Positions 54,725-64,000 of a DNA stretch of 64,000 bases are shown in pieces. Each line of letters begins with the position of its first letter. Positions within the stretch are counted from its first letter, which is position 1. Origin of the DNA: Rhipidocladum racemiflorum (taxonomy: Eukaryota > Streptophyta > Magnoliopsida > Poales > Poaceae); contig CM070577.1 of assembly GCA_036346355.1 (NCBI GenBank), positions 16,615,666-16,679,665 on the forward strand. The letters run 5' to 3'. The notes beneath the pieces were generated by a model, which did not search any database, had not been told where the DNA came from, and saw only the letters and a program-made list of their open reading frames with translations. Both the position numbers and the translations under genes were made by a program.

Positions 54725-57700
54725 CTAAAGGAATAGGTTTGGAAACTCTTTCTTCAAATCCTCTTCGCGCTCCCAAGTCGCTTCGCTCTCTGCATGGTTG
54801 CTCCACTGAACTCTACAGAAACGGGTTGACTTGTTTCTAGTTTCTCGATCCATTGTGTCTAGAATCCTCACGGGATGTTCCTTATAAGTCAAATCCTCTT
54901 GCAACTCAATTGACTCTAGCGGTGTCTGCTCTCAGAACTCGGAGACACTTCTTTAATCGGGACACATGGAATACATCATGTACTCCTCGCCAACGATCGC
55001 GGGCAACTCCGGTGATAAGCAACTTCACCTCTGCGACTCAAAATCTTAAATGGTCCAACATAACGGGTGCGAGTTTCCCTTTGGCATGGAACCTCTTAAC
55101 TCCCCGAGAGGCGTAACTCGAGGTATACAAAGTCTTCTGTTCAAAACTCAAATCTCGCGACGATTGTCAAGATAACTCTTCTGCCGAGATTGGGCTATCT
55201 TCAACCTTTCCCTAATCATAGCAATCGCTCTTCACCTCTTGAAGAATATCAGGCCCAAAGACACGGCGCCACGGTCTCATTCCAATTCAATGGTGTCCGA
55301 CAGTGGTCGACCATACAAGGCCTCAAAAGGTGACATCGTAAACTAGCCTGATAACTATTGTTGTAACTAAACTCGGCATACGGCAAACTCTTATCCCAAG
55401 AGGTAGCATAAGCTAATGCACAAGCTCTTAGCATATCCTCCGTAATCTGGTTGACTCTTTCTGGTCTGCCCATCTGCGTGGATGATAAGGTCATCTTGAA
55501 GTTCAAACGGGTCCCCATGGCTTCATGCAACTTATTCCAAAACCTTGAGGTAAATTGGGTACCTCTGTCCGACACTATCCTCTTCGGCACTCCATGCAAA
55601 CAAATAATCCCGATCATGTACAACTCGCTAACTTATCTCCCGAGTAAGTGGTCTTCACGGGATAAAATGGGCTACTTTAGTCAAGCGATCCACTATAACC
55701 CATATGGAGTCATAACCTCCTTGAGTCTTGACAAACCGGTAATGAAATCCATTCCGATTTCCTCCCACTTCCACTCAGGTATTTTCAGTAATTTGTAGCA
55801 ATCCTGCTGGTCTCGATGCATTGCCTTGACTCTCTGGCATACGTCGCACAATGCAACATGCTCGGCAACTTCACGTTTCATACTCGGCCACCGTAATCTC
55901 TCCTTCGCATCCTCGATACATCTTGGCGCTTCGGGATGAATCGAGTACTTAGAGTCATGGGCTTCTTCCGAATCGCTGCTTTAACTCCTTTTTGTTAGGC
56001 ACACAAATGCGATCCTTCATCCATAACGTGCCTTGCTCGTCTAGCTTGAAATCCTTTGCCTTGCCTTCCTCCATTTTGGACTTAATCCTACGGATCTTGT
56101 CATCATCCTTCGTCCTTCTCGGATCTGGTCCTCTAAAGTAGGCTTTACTTCCAAGGCGGCCAAGAATCCGCTAGGTACAACATCAATCTTCATTTTCTCG
56201 AAATCCTCACATAACTCATCCTCGACTTGTGGCTAGCAACGTACTCACGGTATGGCTCTTCCGACTCGAGCATCGGCTACTACGTTGGCCTTCCCAGGAT
56301 GGTAATGGATTCCAACATTATAGTCCTTGATCAACTCTAACCATCTCCTTTGCCTCATATTCAGATCTCGACTGGGTGAATATGTACTTAAGGCTTTATG
56401 ATCCGTATATACCTCACATCTGCTTTCCAATCGATAGTGACGCCATATCTTCAAAGCATGCACTACGGCACTAACTCTAGGTCATGTGTCGGATAATTTT
56501 CCTCATGCGGCCTCAATCGCCTTGATGCATAAGCGGCGACCTTTCCATTCTCGTGACAAGACACATCCAAGTCCTTGGCGCGATGCGTCACAAAAATATC
56601 GAAGCTTTGAGCAACATCCTAGAACTAACACCGGTGCCGATGTCAATCGCTTCTTCACTCTGAAATCCTTCCTCACATTCTCAAGGCGTCCAAGCAAACT
56701 TCTTTTCCTTCTTCAAAGAATTGCGTAAGAGGTTTCGCAATTGTCGAGAAGCCTTCAATGAAACGGCGGTAGTATCCTGCCATTCCAAGGAAACTCCGAA
56801 TCACTGGTCACGCCTTGGTACTGCTCCCAATGTAACACAGCTTCTACTTTGCTTGGATCTACGGCGACTCCTTCTGCGGTCATCACGTGTCCAAGGAACT
56901 CCACTTTGTCCTTCCAAAAGTCACACTTGCTGAACTTGGCGAAAAGTTGCTGTTCCCTCAGCTTTTCCAAAACTCGCCTTAAGTGTTCGGCATGTTCATC
57001 CTCTGTCTTGGAGTAGATTAGGATATCGTCTATGAACACGACGACAAACTTGTCCAAATATTCCATGAACACCTTATTCATCATATTCATGAAATAAGCT
57101 GGCGCATTCGTCAGCCCAAAGGACAAAACTCAAAAATCGTAATTTCCATATCTTGACGAGAATGCAGTCTTGAATATCTTCGATCGGATCTTCAATCGAT
57201 GGTATCCCGATCTCGCATCAATCTTGGAGAAAACTCCGGCTCCTCTTAATCGATCAAACAAATCATCAATCCTGGGTAGCGGATACTTATTCTTCACGGT
57301 GACTTCATTGAGTGCACGGTAGTCAATGCACATCCTGAAACTCCCGTCCTTCTTCTTGACAAACAAAACTGGTGCTCCCCACGGCGACGAACTCGGCCTC
57401 GATAAATCCTTTCTCCATTAACTCTTCTAGTCGTTTCTTCATCTCTACCAACTCCTCGGTAGACATCCGATAGGGTCTCTTTGCTATTGGTGCTGTGCAG
57501 TACAAGTTCTATCACAAACTCTATGTCCCCTGTCTCAGCGGCATACCTGTAGATCTTCGGGAAAACATCGGGTACTCACTCACTACCGGACATCCTCTAT
57601 GCTGATTGCCTTGGTACTGTTAACCATCAACTGTCCATCTCTAATCTGCAGTGGGCTTGAAATTCCACTTTCTTCCCACACGGGCTCTCAATCGAGATAG

Positions 57701-58000
57701 TCCTTCGTCCACAATCCAATACACCTTGTGCTTGGATAACCAATCCATTCCCAATATAACATCTAAGGTCCAGGTCTCCAAAATTATAAGGTTTGCTAGG
57801 AACTCTATTCCATCTATTAGTATTCTCACCCCGAACATCCTACTTCCGCTCGGAGTTCGGAACCAGGGTTTGAACTAAAAGCATGCACTTAAGTCTTGCA
57901 ATTCTCAAGTCATTTCTAGTAGCAAAGCCTTGCGAAACAAACGAATCTGAAGCTCGAGTCAAACAAAGCTGTGCAGTGCTGAGTTAACAAGTAACTTACC
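54725..58000 (-). pseudogene. pol: Tekay pol (protease, RT, RNase H, integrase, chromodomain)
   Basis: Protease: CTALFDSS (about 57965; the catalytic Asp remains) and LDVILGMDWLSKH (about 57740). [64 protein letters not shown] and catalytic FIDD at 57036-57022. RNase H: CEVYTDHKALS and WLELIKDYNVGIHYHPGK (about 56410-56290). Integrase: CDVCQRVKA finger (about 55845), EEIGMDFITGL, D in IVSDRGTQF (about 55580) and a shifted GRPERVNQ for the Glu motif. At the end, 54910-54725 encodes an unbroken chromodomain: YKEHPVRILDTMDRE, CRVQWSNHAESEATWE and a stop at 54725. Nine or more frameshifts exist, but no catalytic motif except the integrase Glu region is lost. Confidence 0.9.
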
Positions 58001-59133
58001 CAAGATTTGACGTCAGTAGCATTCTGCAGTGCATCTGCGGTGACATGGTTGACTCGGCCTCTCACCACGGTGCAGGGTGTGGCTCCTGATGCCGGCGTCC
58101 TAGCTGGGGTGGTTCCTAGATTGAAGCGAATCGGGTCGCTCCTGCTGTCTTCTTCGGGCAATCTGTTGGCAAAGTGTCCTGGCTCGTTGCGGCTTGTAAC
58201 AGCGTCTCACTGTTCCTTCTTGTTGCACGGGGTAGCGTTTCTAGCGGGGTGGGTCCGTAGTTCTGATTGGCAGGTCTTGGTGCCGGGATGGTGTCCTCGT
58301 TGCATTCGTGGTTGGAATCAAGAATTGATTTGGTGCAACTCTCGGTATTGCGTTCCTCGACGTGATCCTTCTTTGTTGCATCCTGCGCTTCTGTTCTCAT
58401 CCAGTTCCTTGCGCTTGTCCTCAAGAATAAGTGCCTTATTCACCAACTCTTGGAAATCTGGAAAGGTGTGGGTGATCAACCCTACTTGCAATCCCGAGTT
58501 AAGTCCCTTCATAAAGCGAGACTGCCTGGATTTATCTGTCGCTACATCCTCAAAAGTGCGTAGCGTGCTAGCTGTGTGAACTTGTTCGTAGTCGGCCACC
58601 GCCGATTACCTTGCTTGATGCTCTGAACTCCTCCTTCTTAAGGTCCATAATTCCTTCAGGCACGTGATCTTGTCGAATGCATTGTGAACTCTTCCCAAGT
58701 GATATCTTGAGGGTTCTCTGCGTGGCACGTAAGTTCTCCCACCATTCGGCAATGTTCCTTCCAACCGATGAGAAGCGTAAAGTACCTTCTCATTCCCTAT
58801 GCATTGAGCTATGTGTAGCTTCCTCTCAATTGATCTTAACCAATCGTCGGCCTCCAACGGATTGGCATTCCCGAAGAAAGTGGGTGGGTGAGTCCTCATG
58901 AACTCGACAGCCTTGTATTCTCAAGCGTGGTCCCCGATTAACTTGATTAGCAAGGCCTGAGCGATGACGTGCTGCATTTGTTGCATCATAGCATGCATCA
59001 ACTGGTCTGAGCAGCAAGAAATGCTCCAAAATTCTGCACATCCAAGTGGCGGTCTTTGGTGCTCCATCATTGGGGTTTTACATTGGCGAGATCCACTCCC
59101 ATTGCTTCCAAAGTTCCCACGGGTGTTCACCAT
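58001..59133 (-). pseudogene. gag: Tekay gag
   Basis: ATG at 59133 opens MVNTRGNFGSNGSG, a start typical of chromovirus gags. Recognisable pieces in shifting frames: MRTHPPTFFGNANPLEADDW and LRSIERKLHIAQCIGNEKVL (58899-58800), then DKSRQSRFMKGLNSGLQ, FPDFQELVNKALILED and KRKELDENR (58530-58400). A zinc-knuckle remnant at about 58200-58150 (CYK, then PGHFANR) has lost two of its cysteines, so RNA binding by a CCHC finger is not preserved. At least four frameshifts. It would form the capsid, and its frame leads into the protease without a stop in intact relatives. Confidence 0.85.
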
Positions 59134-60336
59134 CCTGTCGATTTGCTCTAGGTTTAGAGATGAGAGGGAAACAAGAATAGACAAGTAGTATGGAACTTAT
59201 GCGGGGCGAAAGGGGTAACTTTAAGGTCCATCTTTATTATTAATAACTTGGTATGGCTGCTTACAATGCCTAAGGGCCTTGCAACACATAACGCACACTC
59301 AAAGAAACAAAGCAAATCCAAATCGAACTAACTCGAGTCTAACGCCTAAAGGGTGACTCTTTATTTTACGACGCGACTCGTGAAGGAGTCTCACTATAGA
59401 ACCTAAGCTCACTCATCGAAAACCTCCACGGCCTGGTACGGTGCTCGCGGCATAGGCGCCGAAACGATCGCCATGTCCAATGACTATGTCATCTGTGGTA
59501 GTCGAAGAAGCGGTGTCCTCATCGAGATCCGACTCCTCTGGATCTGGCTCGTGTAGCTCGAGTCTCGCTCGGGTCTGGTCCGCATAAAGTCATTTCCAAC
59601 TCGCCAATCCTTCGTAGAAGGTGTGCCACATACTCCCGAGCTTCCCGCCATCTGTTCTTCTCTGTCGTGATTTCCTTGCGGGCCTTCTTTAGCTCCTTGC
59701 TTGTATTATCTAGTACATCCTCCTGGCGACGATTTAATCGTGCCAATCGTAACCGTGGCATTCTCGTCTGAATCGCCTTCGGTCAAGAAGGTTATCGCTG
59801 CGCGGATGGTAACGGAACACCGCATTTCCAACTCTCTGGCGTGACACGGGTAATGTGCCGCATTGCTCGTCGTGATACTTCTTGGATACCCATCTGCATT
59901 GTAGACCTTCTAGCGGTCAGTTGTATCGAGCGATTGCACTGGCCCCTCTTCCTGGCGGTACCTCAATCTTTACGCCACAAGCCTTGATCAATCACGCTTG
60001 CCTGATCACTTCCACTTGGTATTGGGGCTTCTCAAAATCTCCGAGAGTCTCAGAGCATATGCCAAAGTTCCGCGGCGTGACCACTTCCCGCATCAACGTG
60101 GTTGAACTCTTCCTCCATCTGTCACAAGCGTGCTTTACGTAAGAACTTCGAAATTTTCAAATTGTGACAAGGTAAGGGAAAATTTCAGCAAGAGACGAGA
60201 AGAGAGAAGGGGCTAAGTCGAGATGTCATTTCTTGTCTTCACAAATTTTTAGCTTTAGAAAATAGGTTTTATCCTCACTACGACCATTCTAGCTGAGGGT
60301 TGAGCCTACAGTCAAGTATGGCTCTGATACCACCTC
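59134..60336 (-). pseudogene. Tekay upstream ORF (orf0-like), frameshifted
   Basis: Between the primer site and gag lie two open pieces. One, from about 60142 to 59940, contains PRNFGICSETLGDFEKPQYQ, then VEVIRQAWLIKACGVKIEVP after minor shifts. The other, 59761-59519, is RLARLNRRQEDVLDNTSKEL and RKEITTEKNRWREAREYVAH with LLRRIGELE, clearly coiled-coil-like. RIRE3 and RIRE8 of rice are described as having an extra orf0 before gag, and this fits. Function unknown. About 59134-59400 and 60143-60319 are leader with nothing else seen. Confidence 0.55.
60320..60332 (-). promoter_or_regulatory. Primer binding site for initiator tRNA-Met (Tekay)
   Basis: Minus strand TGGTATCAGAGCC lies four bases inside the 5' LTR end, identical to the copia primer site at 8325-8313. 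Confidence 0.95.
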
Positions 60337-62364
60337 TGTCGGGACCCCGAATTTGCAAATCCGACCCTCTGTGTATTCAGCACTAGTCCAGAACGCGCTA
60401 GTGCACACAGTCTTAACATCGGTATATATCACAATCATACCATACGATACTATCAAAGTACTTTATTTAAATAATCAAAGGGTTACTCGACCTTATGGCC
60501 AAGTTACAAATATATGCCTTGCAAGGCGAAACTTATTAAAAGAGAAATAGCAGCGGCGGAAAATCAAATAAACTTAGTGGCGCCATCCAAGATACCACAG
60601 TAACCTGACCGGGCTCGCATCCCTAAGTAGACGGGTCTTCTTGGAGTTCCTCCTCCAAAGTGGCGTAATCTCCTCTTCAACTGATATTGTGTTGAGGCAA
60701 GGGTGAGTACTTGGTACTCGACAAGTCATGCACGAATGCAAGCTAATATACTATATGCATGGCTTAGTACAAAGGAATAGCTCAGGGTATATTTGCGATG
60801 TGACTTTTGACAAGTAATATAAGTAGATTCGAAAGCAGTAGAAATAAGTAAAGCATAAATAACTTTTCAAGAAGTTTAAATAACATTTTTCCCCATCCTA
60901 AACCATATTTCCATCATCTTCCTTGTTAAACCAACCCATCTTTCCAAATCCAAGTTATTTCCAAAAAATCTAACCCTTGACTGTAATTCCCGAGCATTGT
61001 CCAGTACCGTGGACTCGGCTATTCAAATAGATTCTACACTCTGCAGAGGTTATGCACTTTACCCACAAGATACAATCCACTCACCACGTCGGTGTGAATC
61101 GCCATACAAGAGTATGCGAATGAGCGATCATAACAAAGCCTTTCTAAGCCTCAAACAACACAGGTGGTCCTCTCCTGTTCGTGCTCTACACCATCCCTTC
61201 CCTTAGCCAAGGCGAAGTATGGGACCAACACACCGTTAGATGGGTACCTGGCCACGCCCACGATACGCCCCCCGCATAATCACACAAAAGGTGTAATCGA
61301 CACCTGAGGCTCCACAAGTGAGTCCTTAGCGACTTAGTCAACTAGGGCCGTCCCATTCCAGCCATGTGGTTGCAAGTATGACCCAGTTCAAAGGCTTGCA
61401 AGGTTAAGTCCTTAGAGTGACCAGGGCAAGACTACCCGAAAAACCAAATCAACACTCCCAGTGCCACACTGGCCCACCTGATTACTCTTGCCACATGCCC
61501 GGCCGAAATGCTTATCAAACCCCGCTTGATTACCATGCACCACGTGCCATCAACATCACATGATACTTTTCCAAAACAGGTTCAATATATCATTAAGTCC
61601 ATATTAGCATTTGATTATCCAAAATCATGTCATGAGCACGTAGCAGGTCTAAGCGATACTACAACGATCTAAACCCATGTTGGCAATTTAATAATGTCCA
61701 ACTAGTAAACCACAACTAGGGTGACAAGGGATCATGGCACATACTTAAGTAATCAAGGTGTCATATAGCAAATTGGTATTTATCTAACCCTGTGTTTAAA
61801 CAAAGTATTTTTCTAATTGAACTAGCATGCAATAGTTTAAATCAAAATAGATTTCAAAATGGGATCAACATGGTCAAAGCACAACTTGCCTTCAAAAGCA
61901 CTTGCTCTTGGTCTTGAGTTGGATCCTGAGTCAATACTTCTCCTTCGAATCCCTCCCAGACTTCAACGTCTACTCGTAAAGCGTGCAAATAGCAAATACA
62001 CAAATAAACACTAGGCAAAGATCCCAAAACTCCAAATAAAATCCATAAACAGAGAGAACATAATTTTCTGGATTTTTAGAAACTGGAATCGTCAAATTTG
62101 GAGTTAAAACGCAAAAGTTATGATTATTTAAAGTTTAAATAATCAATTAAATAATTTACAGAGAAAAACTTTAGTCCAAAAATTAAATAAAATTCATATT
62201 TAGGTAGATCTCAATTTTATACAAATTTAGAAATTTGAATCGCTCAAATCGGAGTTGAAACGCAAAAGTTATAAGCGTTTGAAGTTTGAATCTAAATTTG
62301 AATCAATATTTCGAATTAATAAATCATTTTCTTTTTCGGAAATTAATTATTGCGTCAGCATGGA

Positions 62365-62570
62365 CACGTGGCAGCCTCTGATTGGCCTGCTGACGTCAGC
62401 CGGCCCATGGACTTGGTCCACGCTCGGCTTGGGTCTACCGTGGACTCGGTCCACGACTCTACGTGTCGCTGACATGTGGGCCCTCTCGGGTGACGTCATC
62501 GCTGACGTCAGCGGGGCTCAGCCCACGGTGCTGACAGGTGGGACCCATTGTGACGTCATGGGTGACGTCA
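62365..62570. promoter_or_regulatory. Cluster of TGACGTCA octamers and a G-box in the Tekay LTR
   Basis: Five palindromic TGACGTCA sites (plant bZIP/TGA-factor type) and CACGTGGC within about 205 bases. They are arranged as two tight pairs (12-bp spacing, 62491/62503 and 62551/62563) and one single (62391). Confidence 0.65.
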
Positions 62571-63238
62571 GCGCCTGGCGGGGTCAGCCACTGACATGCG
62601 GCCCCTCTGACACGCGGGCCCCGCGCGTCAGCGTCACACGCACGCGCGCGTGGACGGCGTTGACCGCGGCGGTCCATCTTCCCGACACGTGGCGCAATCT
62701 CAGCCGTTGGTTTGAAAATCAACGGCGGATTAGATCCAGGGTTAACACGCTGAAACTACTCGTTGCTCGTGGGCCGCTCGATCTAGATCGGACGGTCCGT
62801 ATCTAATCCTATATTCGCACCGCTACAAAGACGCGTGGCAATTGTGAACCGCTGATCTTGATCCAACGATCCGCATCTAATCGGGTTTGGGAACACGTGA
62901 GCTCACCTCAACCGTCCGATCTGGATCCGACGGTCCTCTCCGAGCTCATGACGGCGATGGCTTCGCGGCGGCGCTGGCTTGACCGGAGCCGGGGACGACG
63001 ACGAGCCCGACGGCGTTTGGGGCGTGCTCCGGCCATATGAAGCCTCCTTCGTGCGTCTCGTCATGACTCGGATTCTGGGCTCCTTCTCGGAAGACGACGG
63101 ACGACGGCGAAACCGGCGCAAACCGCAGCGGAGGAAGAGACAACTCCGGCGAGCGATTGCGGCTCAACGGTGGCGGCTCGGCGAGATGGCTCGAGGAACG
63201 GTGCGCAAGGATGAGGGCAACCTCGGGGACGCCTCACG

Positions 63239-63248
63239 CTTTAAATAG
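63239..63248 (-). promoter_or_regulatory. Candidate TATA box of Tekay LTR
   Basis: Minus strand CTATTTAAAG in a GC-rich setting, conserved in the other LTR (54080-54071). As the LTR is transcribed leftward from 63847, the bZIP cluster at 62365-62570 would lie about 670-880 bases downstream of it, within the transcribed region. This TATA call, or the promoter's place, is therefore tentative. Confidence 0.4.
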
Positions 63249-63847
63249 CCTCGCCTGCGTTCTAGACGGAAACCTAGTTCGCTACGGCGGGCGCGGCGCG
63301 GTCCGGCTCGGACTCGGCGAAGACGACGAAATCGTGGCCGCCCACGTGGCGCGATCAGCGGCCACGATCGCCGCGGCGATCGGATCCGGCCGATTCGGCT
63401 CGAAGCCGTGCAGGCGGATCTCGGCCGTTGGATCTTGATCCAACGGTTGGGATTGATTAGGGTTAGGAGTGGGTTCGGTCGAGTCAATCGGCTCGGTCGG
63501 ACTCGAGTCCGACTTCGGTCGGATGAACAAGATTTGACCCGAGTTGGATTTTCCAGCGATTTAATATTTAAAATAATTCCCAGTAATTCATTTAATTCAT
63601 TAAAAATAGCAAATGACTCAGAAAAATTCCAGAAAAATTCTGGAAAATACTTTGGATCATTTTGGACCCAAATAAAATATTTCCAACAAAATTTCATTTG
63701 CAAAATTAAATTCTTTAATTATTTCAAAATGGAATAAATTCAAATAAATTCCAAATAAATCCAAATAAATTCCAGAAAATTCCAAAAATTCACCAAAGTG
63801 CCAAATCACACATGAATTTAAGAAAAGCAAAATTTTGGGATGTTACA

Positions 63848-64000
63848 AAGGCGTACACCGTTGTATCAACAAACATGAACTGGAGCGATTCCCTGCTGCA
63901 AAAGTACAAGCGCACACACGAAGGCGCATACGGCGGGTCGTGAGGACACACACACCGCGCTTGATCGCTTCAACACAGGAAAAGGTCCACTCTTCGCCTA
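63848..64000 (-). other. Continuation of the outer LTR after the Tekay insertion
   Basis: It begins with the second TSD copy AAGGC (63848-63852). No gene seen; it is the other half of the target LTR that starts at 50011. Confidence 0.6.

Larger units (their letters stand above)
51169..63847 (-). mobile_element. Complete Tekay/Del-type chromovirus (Ty3/gypsy, RIRE3/RIRE8-like)
   Basis: LTRs 51169-54678 and 60337-63847, with TSD AAGGC at 51164-51168 and 63848-63852. Minus-strand order: 5' LTR, tRNA-iMet primer site, orf0-like ORF, gag, protease, RT, RNase H, integrase with a C-terminal chromodomain, PPT, 3' LTR. RT before integrase and the chromodomain make it a chromovirus; 3.5-kb LTRs and the upstream ORF point to the Tekay/Del group. 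Coding parts are broken by many small indels. Confidence 0.95.
60337..63847 (-). repeat. Tekay 5' LTR (3511 bp)
   Basis: The plus strand runs from TGTCGGGACCCCGAA to GGGATGTTACA. It contains five perfect TGACGTCA octamers (62391, 62491, 62503, 62551, 62563), G-box CACGTG at 62365, and CTATTTAAAG at 63248-63239 on the minus strand. It is homologous along its length to 51169-54678. Confidence 0.95.

Overview
This window is grass (Poaceae) nuclear DNA, almost certainly a heterochromatic, gene-poor block. The evidence is the transposon types present: a SIRE-type Ty1/copia element, Tat-clade Ty3/gypsy elements with antisense ORFs (RIRE2/Grande-like), a Tekay/Del-type chromovirus with 3.5-kb LTRs (RIRE3/RIRE8-like), and two En/Spm (CACTA) DNA transposons with TNP2 and Ulp1-type genes. 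I see no intact host gene; the only host-like sequence is a short PPR-like fragment inside a CACTA element. The species cannot be fixed from sequence alone.

Layout. (1) 1-9683: copia element on the minus strand (LTR 8328-9683, gag, pol, ORF3); its 3' LTR lies off the left edge. (2) 9684-12280: truncated Tat element in reverse orientation (LTR, 50-bp tandem repeats, antisense ORF). (3) 12281-37965: CACTA #1, minus strand, with TNP2 at 37480-31966 and the Ulp1-type ORF2 at 18478-12281. It is broken by solo LTR A (13044-15591, TSD TATAT), by a complete Tat element (18654-30825, TSD ATATA) and by solo LTR B (35246-37449, imperfect TSD), which split TNP2 after about ten codons. (4) 37966 to beyond 50010: CACTA #2, inserted into CACTA #1 (TIR CACTACTACAGAAA), again with ORF2 (42149-38880) and TNP2 (48935-45701) on the minus strand. 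(5) 50011 onward: an LTR with a TGTGAGGACC terminus interrupts CACTA #2. A complete Tekay-type element (51169-63847, TSD AAGGC) sits inside that LTR, which resumes at 63848. The order of events is therefore readable: CACTA #1, then CACTA #2, then the outer LTR element, then the Tekay element; the Tat element and solo LTRs were added to CACTA #1 separately.

How the parts work together. Each retroelement carries the expected LTR promoter, tRNA primer site, gag and PR-RT-RNaseH-INT (copia: PR-INT-RT-RNaseH) parts, plus an accessory gene: ORF3 in copia, antisense ORFs in Tat, an upstream orf0 and a chromodomain in Tekay. Each CACTA couples a TNP2 transposase to a second gene with an Ulp1-like cysteine protease domain. 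Both CACTAs also carry an internal array of short hairpins sharing a CGGTT...AACCG core between the two genes. In CACTA #2, TNP2 and ORF2 additionally share a duplicated ~370-bp leader containing a ~205-bp foldback.

Nearly every coding region is broken by stops or 1-2 base indels. Many fall in G runs or as locally compensating pairs, so part of the breakage may be assembly error. Coordinates of element ends with matching TSDs are solid; exon edges are inferred from GT/AG sites and family resemblance, without any database search.
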